Positions 23,482 to 38,451 are shown, counted from the first letter of the stretch. The stretch: DNA of 64,000 nucleotides from Adineta ricciae (GCA_905250025.1 CAJNOJ010000126.1:1-64000); one strand, 5' to 3'. The notes: generated by a model from the letters alone, not told the origin. Numbers and translations are program-made.

Positions 23482-25413
23482 TCATTGATCGTTTAATTGG
23501 TTGCTTACAACCGCGAGATTATCTTGGAACATTTGAAAATGAGGATGATTTGTACATAATGATCGTTTACTTGTTTCCACAGCTTTCGTATGAAAATCGA
23601 CTGCTTTGCGATAATCTCCGAGGTTCTTGTACACTGCGCCAATGTTGTTATAACAAGTCGCAAACATTGGGTGAGTTTTCGGAAGAATCTTCTCGGCGAT
23701 TTCAAGGGCGCGTTGATAAAATAGTAGCGCTGTTGTATACTCCTTCATGCTGTATAATATCAATCCGATATTGTTATGAGTTATCGCTAACGAGATATGA
23801 TTCTGCGGGAGAATGTATTCTTCAATTTGCAAAGCTTTGTGCTGTGATCTCAGCGCGTCGGAATACTCTTTCATGTTGTTGTATGTTACAGCCATACTTT
23901 TATAACACATGGCCAGTAGAGGATGGGTTGATGAGAAGTTCTTTTGATAGATTTCAAATGATTTCTTATAGAATTTGATCGCTTCGGTATAAATTTGTTG
24001 ATTATCTTTGATTACACCCATTTGATGGCATAGGTAAGCATGTTCGATATCGTTGACAGTAAGTTTTAATAACGCACTGTAGACATTCTCTGCAGCATTG
24101 AAATTTCCCAATCGTATTAGCAAATTTCCTAGTCTTGGCCATCCAAATTTGTGTTGTGTTTCTTCTTGTGTTTCTCGGCGGATTCGTTCTGTCAACGCAC
24201 TCAATTGCTGATCGTTGTCCTTCGTTAATATCAAATCGACTTGCCAGAAATTGTCGTCTTCGGTATCGAATGGTTTGATATCATCAATACGAAAGATTGT
24301 GTTCATCGAGAAGAGAATTTCCTGTTCAGAATCCTTATAATAACTCGTGTTTTTCAACGAGGCATAGGGTGCTGAAAGTATCGAAGGATCAATCATCATC
24401 TGAAAGACGATACCACTCGAATTTGGATCTGCCCGTACAGCATGACGTGCGAACGATAATGCGACATCGCGTTTCTTCGATGTTGATAAGAAGTTATTGA
24501 ATGATAGTAAGCCACCTTTAGTTTTCATTAATTTATCAAAATCAGGTCGTGGTAATTTTTGACCGCGATAGACTACGAATGGCCTAATCTTTCGGCATCG
24601 CTTAAGAAATTGTTTTTTATATAAATGTCCAATTTTCATATGAAGATCATGAATGAAAAAGCCCATTCGAATGATTGTTTCAACTTCCAGATTGCGTAAT
24701 GATCGATTAAGTATCGAATAAACGCAAGAATCATACGTATACCACCGTATAACTGATTGGCCATAGTATTCTCGTTCAAATTTACTGATATTCCTCAATT
24801 CGTGAGGGTTATTTGCATATAAATCACGACAATAAGATGCGAAATCCTTCACTGAACGTCGGTCATAAGTGATTTCAAAGAGAATTTCTTTCAAAATTTG
24901 TGTATACATGAACGACGGATCGAGTTGATTTATAGGCTCTTGTGTTGTGACGAAACTGATCGGAATGAAGTTCTCGTCGTAATTTTGTGCTGTTTGTTTT
25001 AACGGCCTACATAGGTCTGGAATCGTTGTCTCAACTGCTTTGATTTTTGGGAATCGCTTAATCCATTGTTGATGGATACATTTGATGTTACAACAAATGT
25101 AAATCGAATCGAGTTGCGACATTCCATGAAAGATCGAAATGCTCGTTCGGCCGAGTGTAGCCGAAACAATAAGAAACACTTTTTCATTGTGCAATCCTGC
25201 TAGAAAATGATGACATTGATCCACGTTTGTGAAGAGATGAATGGTATTTATAATACGCCGTAGATGAGTGATGTTAGTTTGCTGTGCTTCGTTATGTTCA
25301 TCAAGCGTCGAATCTAACCAAATGAGAACAAGACGACAGGAATCAGCCTGTGATGCTGAAGGAATAGTAAATTCTGTTGACTGGTTGGAACCCATTTCGA
25401 GAACCGAATGCAA
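23482..25413 (-). CDS. NAD:arginine ADP-ribosyltransferase with tetratricopeptide repeats
   Basis: A single uninterrupted exon of 643 codons, in contrast to its intron-rich neighbours. Residues about 200-400 form an R-S-E class ART fold. The R motif is VVYRGQKLP, the S motif is FLSTSKKRDVAL, and the ExE motif is SEQEIL; all the residues needed for NAD binding and arginine transfer are present. From about residue 430 there are at least four TPR units (for example ALLFYQRALEIAEKILP and NNIGAVYKNLGDYRKAVDFH), of the kinesin-light-chain-like 42-residue spacing. The N-terminal 200 residues are unassigned. Two starts are possible: M1, or the Met six codons later (25395), which gives MGSNQST, a good N-myristoylation signal. 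ART-TPR fusions are abundant in rotifers. Substrate unknown. Confidence 0.88.
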   Translation of the reverse strand: MHSVLEMGSNQSTEFTIPSASQADSCRLVLIWLDSTLDEHNEAQQTNITHLRRIINTIHLFTNVDQCHHFLAGLHNEKVFLIVSATLGRTSISIFHGMSQLDSIYICCNIKCIHQQWIKRFPKIKAVETTIPDLCRPLKQTAQNYDENFIPISFVTTQEPINQLDPSFMYTQILKEILFEITYDRRSVKDFASYCRDLYANNPHELRNISKFEREYYGQSVIRWYTYDSCVYSILNRSLRNLEVETIIRMGFFIHDLHMKIGHLYKKQFLKRCRKIRPFVVYRGQKLPRPDFDKLMKTKGGLLSFNNFLSTSKKRDVALSFARHAVRADPNSSGIVFQMMIDPSILSAPYASLKNTSYYKDSEQEILFSMNTIFRIDDIKPFDTEDDNFWQVDLILTKDNDQQLSALTERIRRETQEETQHKFGWPRLGNLLIRLGNFNAAENVYSALLKLTVNDIEHAYLCHQMGVIKDNQQIYTEAIKFYKKSFEIYQKNFSSTHPLLAMCYKSMAVTYNNMKEYSDALRSQHKALQIEEYILPQNHISLAITHNNIGLILYSMKEYTTALLFYQRALEIAEKILPKTHPMFATCYNNIGAVYKNLGDYRKAVDFHTKAVETSKRSLCTNHPHFQMFQDNLAVVSNQLNDQ

Positions 25414-25627
25414 ACGAAATTATGCTTTTATAGGATTAACACAGGTTGCAACAGGAAGAAAAGCATGATTTTGTTCTGTAGAAAAAGGAATTTGAGTCAA
25501 TATTGTCGATACTGTAATATTACAATTTCGGATATTCTTTTCGATGTCAGCGAAATGGACAAGAATGATAGAGGAAACTGATTTTATTCAAATTCTTTCT
25601 CTCAATATACACAGATAAAGTTTTCGA

Positions 25628-26919
25628 TTAGATAACTGTATTGGATTTAGCATAGCGTTTAATTTCTGCAGGTAAAGGCTTCGATTCAATAAATTGTTTT
25701 AATTCATTGCTGTTGATTGTCATGATCATTGTATGTTCGCCACTCAATGGTTCATCTACCAGGACATATCGACCGAAATATCGTCGAATAAAGCCTCTTT
25801 CAATCAAACGGATGAATGTCTAAACGAAAAGGAAGCATTTAATCCATACGATAAACTTTCTTATCTCACCTTGCGTACAACCCCTTTATCATAGAAATAC
25901 TTGTGATTTTTCATCACATATTTTGAGTATTCATGATACACTTGATCAAAAGTAAACTTTGTATCCGTAAGAATTCCACCGCTGTTTTCCTCTTCGTCTT
26001 GATCGTCCTCATCGCCGCTGTCGTTTGCTCCACTGATTTGATTTTGTAATCTTTCATCCATACGTTTAATAACATTATTCGTCATTAAGAGTAATAACAG
26101 TTCTAAGTGAGTTAAACATCCGTCTAGGTATTGATCGGGTCGAGTATCATCGTCCAGATTTGCGCTGGCATCTCGAAGATAATGAATAATCTTTTGTTCA
26201 ATATTTGTTAACGAATTGAATAGATCTTTCTCGATCTGTATATCTTTTTTGATTTTGTACGTTTGAAGAATGTATTTCATGTAGTCAGCAGTAGGTGGTG
26301 GTGAGAGAATGTAATAGATTTGTGAGAAACGTGACTTCAAACGTTTTTCGGGCAGTTCAAGACAATCGGCACGATTGGAAACGGCGATGGTCAAGATTGA
26401 ATAGCTTTTCTTATCAGAATAGACAGCGTCGAATAAGGTGTAAAGGATTGAATTCAATTTCTGATAGGTAAACTGCTCGAAATGATCGAGAACAACGATG
26501 AAGTACAGTTTCTTGTCTTTGTTTTCATTGGCGATAGTTTCGAATAGGATTTGCAGATTTTCATACTGATGTTCTTGATTGGTTTTCATTTGAATATCGT
26601 ATTGCGATGAGATTTCTTGCACAGCTGACGATTCGACGGAATGAATCAAACCATTGAGACGAAAGATGAGCAAGCGCTCGAGAAGAGATAGATCTTCGGC
26701 ACGAAGTTGAGTGAAAATATGATCGAGTAGTTTGGTTTTACCACAGGATGGTGGACCCGCGACGAGGACGGTTTCACTTTTATTTTCGACTACGTGACGA
26801 CGAAGAAATTGTGAGAATTGTTGAAGAAATAAGTCGATAGTTGGATTTGTGAAAAGAGCAGGTGTGGATGGAATTGTTGGTTTTGAAGTAGCACGAGATG
26901 GTTGACGTCGTAGACTCAT
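25628..26919 (-). CDS. ORC4: origin recognition complex subunit 4
   Basis: Two exons (25870-26919 and 25628-25820) with a 49-bp intron. ORC4 is an AAA+ ATPase of the complex that loads MCM helicase on origins. The Walker A motif is clear (GPPSCGKTKLLDH). Next come RLNGLIHS and a Walker B region VVLDHFEQFTYQKLNSILYTLFDA, which matches the ORC4 pattern of hydrophobics followed by acidic-x-F, but with His where most ORC4 proteins have Glu. Sensor and arginine-finger regions follow (SILTIAVSNRADCLELPEKRLKSRFSQ). The C-terminal winged-helix part includes a Ser/Asp/Glu-rich insertion (GDEDDQDEEEN). The second exon ends the winged helix (RLIERGFIRRYFGRYVLVD). About 413 residues, near the usual 430. 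Confidence 0.9.
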
Positions 26920-27200
26920 TTTGTGTTCAATTGATGAATGGGAAAGATATGATCCGTCTTAATGTTCGATCATCGAAGAAAATCAAGCACGGCGCCATCT
27001 ATAATATACTATTGATATCAGACAGTTTTATACAAATGAATACTTGATACTCAATAGAAAACTACTCGAAGTACAGATAATAATATTACTGTGATGAAAT
27101 CATACGATTCGATAGGATCATCCTTTGTCCGGGAAATCTGAAATGAATCATTTGGTTCTTTCTTCTTCGTGTCTATTCTCTTGTTCATTAGTTAGCAAAG
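26920..27200. promoter_or_regulatory. bidirectional promoter, ORC4/NuMA
   Basis: Only 281 bp separates the start codons of ORC4 (-) and the NuMA homologue (+), two cell-cycle genes, so a shared bidirectional promoter is likely. GGCGCCATCTAT at 26991-27002 is identical to an element in the divergent interval at 19005-19016. Confidence 0.5.
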
Positions 27201-30200
27201 ATGGTGAACGAGAAGCTTATTCTATTTGGTGTATGTTAGAATTCTATCTAATCCTTTTTGATATTCTAATCTGAAAATTTAGGTCAATTCCTTGATCAGC
27301 GCACCGCTTGAACCAATTAAATCCATTCAAGATCTTCGTAATGCGGAACACTTCTTGAATGTGATCAGTCAAATGTATGACACATTTCTTTGTTGTTTTG
27401 AATAACTCGTGAACATCGTCTCTTGCTTTAGCGAAGCACAAAAATTTGCAGAATCACGTGTTGAGATTCCATCAGCTGATGAAACTGTTCATGATAAATT
27501 CAAATTCATCCTTGACTATCTCTCGAGTACGTAGAATTCCTGCATCGATTTGTTCACTGATCTTGATCTACTACAGAACAATCAACATCGTCTATCACGG
27601 AATGGAATATCAATGACTTAACACGAGGCAATGATACTCTTCTTTCCAAAGTAAATCGATATCGATCGAATTCAGTTCCTAAAAAAAGAGAGTCGTTCTT
27701 TCAGACCGCGTTATTGGTTGTATTTGCTGCACATGCTGATACGTACTTCTATTCGAAATCATTGGAAACTGATGAAGCTCAACATGAACAACTAGCAGCA
27801 CTTTTCGATTTGCATATGATTGAAGCTACACAAAATAATCCATATCAATTAAATATTGACGCTTGCTTAAAAGATGGTTCGTAAAGAGATTCTTTTTTCG
27901 ATTATTTTTAGTGAATGCATACCCTTTAGATTCGACCGGTGGACAACCTAAGCAAACGACACCGGTTATTAGAAAACGTCGGAATACGCAGATTTGCAGT
28001 AAGTCATTTTACGTTCATATCATCGCGTGAAATCTGTTTTCTTTCCTTCGAAATAGATTTAAATGACTCATTGAACAATCCGAATCGTTCGTCAATTCTT
28101 GATCGAAGCTTCACTCGTTCCCCTGGTGTACGTTAGATTTCTAGCACTATTCGTCAACATATTCTATCTTTTCAGCAATCATATGCGGCAGCCACTGCAG
28201 CTGCGCAACAAGCACGCGCACTTCAAGAGGATCTTTTCAAAGTGCAATACGAACTCGATGATCTTCAACATAAATACGGTGGTTTGGAAAAAAGTTATAA
28301 TGATCTCAGTAAATCATCCTCGTTCTTGAAAACATTCGTTCTATTATTCGATGTGTTTTAGAGGAAAAGAATCGTGAACTGTCCGAAAAAGTTCTTCGAC
28401 AAGCAGATTATGATACTATCAAGGATGAACGAAACAAACTTCGCGAAGATCTTCATCGCTATGAAATCGATAATAAACGGTAGATTCCTTTCTTCGATTT
28501 TTCATTTCACCGTGTTTTTTGTTCGTTAGTCTCCATGGAGTGAAAGAAAACGTAGCAGATTTACAGCAACGTCTTCAGCAATATCAAAAGAAAAACGATG
28601 AAATGCATGAAAAAGTCGCTACTTTGGAAAGAAAAGTACTGCGTCATCCTCTTCGATCTCTCAAAATGAACTTCTCATCGAATACTTTAGCTTTGTGAGT
28701 CCAAACAACAATGTGATGAATACAGCAAGAAGATTGTGAATCAAAATGCAGATCTTCTTCTTCTCTCCTCGTCAAACGAACGCGTGAAAATGTTGGAAGT
28801 AGAAAATCAACAGATGAAAATCATTAAAGAGCAACGCGAAAGCGAACTACTTCGACAAATTCGTCATTTACAAAACGATAAAGAAGAACTCCAACGCAAA
28901 CTCGACGGTAAGAACGAATCTTTGTTTTCTCTTGCCAAAAAGACACGATGGGAAATTTAGAGCCCATGACTACCATCGAAACTCCATTAATCGTTGCTGA
29001 GAAACGAGCGTTGGAAGAAGAGTTACATACGCTAAAAATGTCGTTTTATGATCGACGTGAAGCCGATACGGAAATCGAATCGTTCAAACAAACAATCAAA
29101 CAATTAGAAGAGAAACTTGAACAACTCCGAAACGAATGTCAAGAACTGTACAAACAAAAGCATGAATATGCTGAAGAGCAAATCTCACGTACGTCATTTT
29201 GTTTAACATTTTCAGTTGTTACTCACGAAATCTGTTTTAGTTCGTAATGAACTTCACGCCCAGTTAGGAAGTTATGAAAATAAATTAAATTCATCATCGA
29301 AACTCGTGGAAGAATACAAACGAGAAAATGCGAAGATCGTAAGGATTATTTGTACTAGAAAAGTGTAGCAAGAAAATATTTTCGGATACTTTAGAGTGAT
29401 GAATGTAATCTGCTTCGAAGTGAAATCATTTCGTTGAAAAGTAAACTGCATGGACAAAGTAGTGAACTCAATTCTGAGATTGTTAAGTCTTTTGATCTTC
29501 GACATCAACTCGGTTTACTTAACGAGCAAGTGGCGCTGAAATCCAGTGAAATCGTCAATCTACTAACAAACATCGATTCTTTGAAAGTCGAAATCGATCA
29601 TATTAAACTTGACCGAGATAATGGTCAAACACGTCTAAATGATTTACAAATGCAATACGACAAATTAACGAATACATGTTCAATGTATGAAATGAAATTG
29701 AACGAGCAAGAAGAACGCGAGACAGAATTGAAATTACAAGTCAAACAAGTACGAGAAATGCATGAAAATATTGTTCATGAAAAAGTGCGTTCACAAACGG
29801 AATATACAGACGCTCAAATGCGAGTAACAAAAGCTGAACAAGCGTTGAAAGATAAGATTGAAGAAGTTGAAAATGTAAGTGCAGAAGCCAAATGAAAATT
29901 CACTCTCACGTTTTTATCTCATTTCAGTTGAAAAAAGCCGCACGATTGTACAATCAAGATATCAAAGAACTGGAAAAATACGGTGAAGATCTACGTGAAC
30001 ATTACGAAAAATCCAAAGTTACGCATAAAAAAGTAAGCAACATAAATCATCGATGTAAGTCCTTAAGAATTTCCTTAGACCGAACAAGAATTGAGTGAAC
30101 TAAAAGCGACTCATACGAAGACATTATCGGATTATGAAGAATTACAAAAACAAGTGGCACTTCTAAAAACCCGTTGTGGTCAATTAGAAAGTGAACGTTT

Positions 30201-31036
30201 ACCGTTACTTGCTCAATTAGAGTTCGCTGATCGAAATCTTCGACAAGTGAAAAAACAACAGCAGCAACAACAACAACAACAACAAGCGACAATGATGACG
30301 AGTACAACTGTTCATCATCAACCACCGGCCGTTTTACAACCTATCGAAAATAATAATAAATCAGTCTCGCGATTAGTTCGATCACCAAGTCTCGACATGC
30401 GCGTCATGCGTCGTACAAGTAAGAACCTAATTTTTCGTTTGCTTTAAACCATGTCTCTGTTTAGCTGATAAAATGGATGATACTCGTTCATTGGATCACG
30501 ATGATTTAGCATTACTCCTGCATAAGAGTCAATCGTACAATCACTATGCTTTGTAAGAATAATTCATTGCGAAAGTTGGTGGAAATGTTGATTTATTTTT
30601 CTAGAAATGGTCGTTCGACGGATCATTTAGCGAAATATGGTATAAATCTTCATTATTTATCTATTTGTGTTACTTAGTTTGCGTTTCTTTATTAAGAAAT
30701 GGAAAATGAAGAGGAACCGATTCATCTCGATTTAGGTTCAATCGATTATAACCGACGTATGACAGAATTACAACGTCGAAATCTTAGTCAACCAATGCAT
30801 TTACGTACAGCGTATGCACTTGAAACATTGGAACACGATCCCGAAAACTTTTCGGCTAGTTTTATACGCAAAGGCGGGATAGCGAATGATGAAAATCTAG
30901 CACGGCAAAGAATTGCTCATGAAAATCAAAAAGGAACAGAGGTGATGCTGATTTCTTCGAATAGAATTTTACATTCATTTGTCTTTTTTAGACGCCAAAA
31001 GCTTCTCGATTCAAGAATTTATTCAATCGTAAATAA
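27201..31036 (+). CDS. NuMA/LIN-5-type spindle pole coiled-coil protein, compact
   Basis: NuMA links dynein to cortical LGN/G-alpha and organises spindle poles. Exon 1 (MVNEKLILFG) continues after a short intron into VNSLISAPLEPIKSIQDLRN and a small helical Hook/CH-like N-terminal domain, matching the NuMA start (WVNSLHVADPVEAV type). From about 28180 to 30260 the exons encode a nearly continuous heptad-repeat coiled coil with a Gln run near 30255-30290. Near the C-terminus, IDYNRRMTELQRRNLSQPMHLRTAYALET closely matches the NuMA segment DDWNRIAELQQRNRVCPPHLKTCYPLES. The final exon gives TPKASRFKNLFNRK, also NuMA-like. About 20 introns of near 50 bp. The protein is roughly 850-900 residues, far shorter than vertebrate NuMA (over 2000), mainly from a shorter coiled coil. 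Length is my estimate from the exons. Confidence 0.78.
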
Positions 31037-31169
31037 AATTTCTACTCTTACTCGTTCAATTGACAAATTAATGTTTCATATATAACTACTAATGCAAAAT
31101 GATTCTTTTTTTTTTCGTTATACAAATCAAATGTTTAACTTTAGATGAAATAATAAAGAAGTTCACCTG

Positions 31170-31586
31170 CTATAAATCTTCCTTTATTTGCGTTGAAAAT
31201 GCATTCGAATCAGTTTGCTTTGTGTTCAATGTCTGATCATTCTCATTGTCGAATTTTGTCGATTGTAATAACAGAAGAAATTCAATGGATTTCAATGTTT
31301 GATGCATTTCTTCAAATACTTGTCGGATTTCATTGGACGTCGGAGAAGCATTGTTTACCAATCGATTCAGTTTGGTATTTGTTGCTTTACCGCGAAATAA
31401 GATATATATTAAAAGAATAAACAGTACTGTGAGGAGAGACGAAGCGAAGATGGTTTTCCCTGTGGAAGAAAATCGCTGATTTCGTTGATGAGAAAGAATA
31501 GTTGACTGTATAACGCGAGTTGTGCTTCGATCGACGAAGTTCGAGGTCGATTTTCTACTTGATGAATTATGGCTCATTGTATTCAA
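31170..31586 (-). CDS. small single-pass membrane protein, unknown
   Basis: A single exon of 138 codons, convergent with the NuMA gene (133 bp between stops). The N-terminal 45 residues are Ser/Thr/Arg rich and basic. One strong membrane segment follows (IFASSLLTVLFILLIYILF), then a basic stop-transfer residue and a helical acidic tail (QVFEEMHQTLKSIEFLLLL). The orientation would be N-in. There are two possible starts (M1 and M4). I recognise no family; the length and clear transmembrane segment support it being real. Confidence 0.5.
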   Translation of the reverse strand: MNTMSHNSSSRKSTSNFVDRSTTRVIQSTILSHQRNQRFSSTGKTIFASSLLTVLFILLIYILFRGKATNTKLNRLVNNASPTSNEIRQVFEEMHQTLKSIEFLLLLQSTKFDNENDQTLNTKQTDSNAFSTQIKEDL

Positions 31587-32205
31587 AAATAGGATCGGAG
31601 TTGGTATATAGTATTTGATTATTTACGTGATTTTATCTGTGTTTTTGCTAAATCACGTTCTATTCAAAATACACTCGAGCATGGTTATTCGCTTGATTAA
31701 TCATCACTCATCGAAATTACCAATAAGGTTGCATCAAGTACTTACATATTTTCATACGAATATCGCAGCATTTACGTCACTGCTTCTGTACTTCCGACAA
31801 ATCATATTCTATTCAAAGCAACATATCTAATTAATATCGATATAACTATATAAACTTGTCACTGGAGACGTTGATTAAATCGTCGATCACTGATTGTTCT
31901 GAAAATTTGGACCATTTGTATGCTCTTTTTTTTCTCAGTAAATCTATCGAAAACATTCGATCCGCAATTATTTTAATCTCGCTGTGATTTCAAAAGTCGG
32001 TCGTGTCAAATACATCCTATTTGATAGCGATTTAGAAAATTGATGATTCGATGCATTCTAATCATTTTATCCTCTTATAATTCATATTTTTTTAAATTTG
32101 ATATCAGATATTTGCTTGAAAACAATACCGTCCAACAAACTATATATATATACACCGGCAATATTGTGTGACAAACATAAAATTTTCGATCGTTCGATTA
32201 AAACT
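31587..32205. other. upstream region of the M15 peptidase, left arm of tandem duplication
   Basis: No gene recognised. From about 31840 the sequence is similar to 33850-34209, upstream of the decayed peptidase copy. Examples are the shared CACTGATTGT and ATTGAAAACATTCGAT-like stretches and the near-identical GATTAAAACTATGGT at both start codons. Confidence 0.55.
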
Positions 32206-33045
32206 ATGGTCTCGGCATACACCGCCATCGTCTTCATCGTCAGTTTGGCTGCGCCATTGGCATATGCCTGTGTCGTCGACAACTTGAAAGGAACTTGCAT
32301 GGAAAAATCTGCATGCACAGGCCGAACAGTTGCCGGAAAATGCTCTGGTGCTGCAAATATTCAATGTTGTCTACCAACTGGCACATCTTGCTCAGCTAGT
32401 GGAAAGAGTGGTGTTTGCGTTGATGTCGGTTCATGTACTGGAACAACCGTCAGTGGCTTATGTCCAGGTGCAGCTAACATCAAATGTTGTGTTGCTAGCG
32501 GTGGATCAACAGGTTCACCAGCTGGTCTTTGTGGTAGCTATGCTGGCAGCGAAGTTTCGTCGATTGCTGGTAACGATAATGTCATGTATTCAGTTGTTAA
32601 GATCAGATCAGAACATTTAACTACTCCAAGCTCAGCTTCATTGTCACCAACTGACTCTGACAACACGATGACAACAACGACAGCTTGTGCTTTCGATCAA
32701 ATGGCTACCGCTGCCAAAGCTGCTGGTGTGTCTATCAAAATTAGTTCTGGTTTCCGTACCATTGCTCGTCAGAATTACTTCTGGAACTGTTATCAAACCA
32801 AATCATGTAACAATGGCAATTTGGCTGCAAGACCAGGCACGTCGAACCATGGTAAAGGCATTGCTCTCGACTTAAATACAGATTGTGGTAAACAAACCGG
32901 TGCTAAACCAAACTGTGGCGGTAGTGCTGTTTATCAATGGTTATACAATAATGCTCATAATTACGGATTCACTCGTACAGTTCAAAGTGAACCATGGCAT
33001 TGGGAATTCCGTGGTGTTGGTGTTGCACGTGCCAGCTTCTCTTAA
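32206..33045 (+). CDS. secreted M15-family D,D-peptidase (VanY-like) with two Cys-rich repeats
   Basis: A single exon of 279 codons. ATG 32206 is chosen because it directly starts a signal peptide (AYTAIVFIVSLAAPLAYA). Two homologous Cys-rich modules follow (residues about 23-60 and 62-100), each ending in GAANIxCC. Then comes a VanY/M15B catalytic domain: ISSGFRTIARQNYFW, TSNHGKGIALDLN (zinc ligands His and Asp) and EPWHWEFR (catalytic Glu/zinc His). The bacterial enzymes trim peptidoglycan D-Ala-D-Ala stems; in an animal a secreted form would act on bacterial walls in digestion or defence (inference). The family is mostly bacterial, and the lack of introns fits acquisition by horizontal transfer. 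Relatives with such Cys-rich modules also occur in fungi and other small animals. All catalytic residues are present. Confidence 0.88.
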   Translation: MVSAYTAIVFIVSLAAPLAYACVVDNLKGTCMEKSACTGRTVAGKCSGAANIQCCLPTGTSCSASGKSGVCVDVGSCTGTTVSGLCPGAANIKCCVASGGSTGSPAGLCGSYAGSEVSSIAGNDNVMYSVVKIRSEHLTTPSSASLSPTDSDNTMTTTTACAFDQMATAAKAAGVSIKISSGFRTIARQNYFWNCYQTKSCNNGNLAARPGTSNHGKGIALDLNTDCGKQTGAKPNCGGSAVYQWLYNNAHNYGFTRTVQSEPWHWEFRGVGVARASFS

Positions 33046-34209
33046 ATAATATTAACTTTTTCAAAGACACAAATTTAAATCATGCAATACTTCTCGTGCA
33101 GTTTTAATCACTACTCAAGACATATGTAGAAGTGCTTTTCTTTTGTCTAGTATTCCTATCATCGGATTTAAATAAATACTGAGCATCTATCAACGTCATT
33201 GCTCCAATGTATGCGCTAGCTATTTTCGATCTGGCCGTAACTCAAATGAAGTAGTTGTAGAATACATTGGTTGAATATTTAATTCTCTGTGATCGTATAG
33301 CGAAAGATTGTTCATTGTCTGTAGTACATACATGTATGTACACCACGAGAAGGAGAGAGACATACCAGACAGTGATTATTTTTAATCAATAGAAGAATGG
33401 CACAAAAGAATTTGGTTAGCGTTAGAAAACTTTTGTCTTTTGGGAAAAGCGAACAAATGATAGTGCATTGTAATGTGGCGTTTCATAGCGATAGAAATTT
33501 ACCCAAAACTTCAATTTGATAGAATAAAGGCTTGTACTTTGGATGAATATGAGACAACTTCTCTCTAGATCATAGAATTACTATTTGCTGAGAATGGAAG
33601 AGCAAATGGCCGAAGATTCTTTCTCCCTTTCGTTCGTGCTATATCACTCAACCAAGAAATCCATGACGTGTCCTTTCGTACTTAGAAAACATTAACGTTT
33701 TCACCCGATCGACTATTACTCATCTTGATACATATCTGATTGCGTCAATTGGCAATATATTTCGATATGGATGTATAAGCATTTACACCATGGCTTTTGT
33801 ACTTTCTATATATGACATCGTATACATAGCAACATATCGAAGATATTTATTTATAACTATATCAATTATCGTCGTCGACGAGTTAATACGAACATTAATG
33901 AAATCGCCCACCACTGATTGTACCAAGAATACGAGCCATTAATCTCTTCTTCTTCTTCTTCTTCTCTTTTTTTTAGTGCATCCATTGAAAACATTCGATT
34001 CATACCTAATTTAGGCAGTCAATTCTATTAAATATATATGTTATTTGATTACGATTTAGAAACTAGCAATTCAACACTGTTTCAATTCTCTTGAAATATC
34101 TTTTTTTTTAATTTGATATTAGATCCGTGGCTGAAATAACAAGAAACTATGTCTAAAGACTTTCTGGTTACGAACAAAACTCAAAATTTTCGACCACTTG
34201 ATTAAAACT
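33046..34209. other. spacer and right-arm upstream region of tandem duplication
   Basis: Contains the peptidase 3' UTR. From about 33850 it holds a diverged copy of the sequence upstream of the peptidase, including a (TTC)n tract at about 33944-33966. No other gene seen. Confidence 0.5.
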
Positions 34210-34490
34210 ATGGTTTTAATATACATCGCTGCCGTCTTCTATGCTACTTGCCAGTAGGCACATCTTGCTCAGCTATTGAAAAGAGCGGTGTTTGTGTCAA
34301 TGTCGGTTCATGTGCTGGAACTGTTGTAAAATAAAATCATGCAATAATAGTAACAAGGCTGCACCAACACAGTTTATCCCTGGTTATAGTCATGAATCCT
34401 CCTAAATACGGATTAACTCGTACAGTTCAAAGTGAACCATGACATTGAAAACTCCATGGTGTTGACGTTGCGCTTTCTAGATATGCCTAA
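34210..34490 (+). pseudogene. decayed tandem copy of the M15 peptidase gene
   Basis: Colinear pieces of the gene at 32206-33045 remain. They are the start context and signal-peptide region (ATGGTTTTAATATACATCGC), the second Cys-rich module (about 34258-34325, near-identical to 32385-32450), a fragment of the KSCNNGNLAA region (34335-34365), and the C-terminal end (about 34405-34490, matching GFTRTVQSEPWHWEFRGVGV). The Trp codon of the catalytic PWHW motif is TGA here. About 560 bp of coding sequence is lost in at least two internal deletions. The copy lies 2004 bp downstream, start to start, and cannot encode a peptidase. Confidence 0.85.
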
Positions 34491-38213
<3,723 letters not shown>

Positions 38214-38451
38214 ACGTTGTTTTTCCGTTTTTTTTTAATATGTTTGATATCCCTTTGATTGTTTCTTCAGTTATGTATATCAATACAACAAAAAAAGAAA
38301 GAACCAACCAGTTAATAAATCAAATCAACAAAAATAATTATTAAAAAAGACAGACTTTGAAGTTCGTGAATTCAAGGATTTGTGTGATAAATAGGCGACG
38401 AGAACTGTGATGTTACTAATGAATAGATTTCTTTTTTACTAATACAATGTA

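Noticed and set aside
33944..33966. TTC repeat as part of a structured array or CRISPR-like element
   Set aside because: A simple trinucleotide run with no spacers, in a eukaryotic intergenic region.
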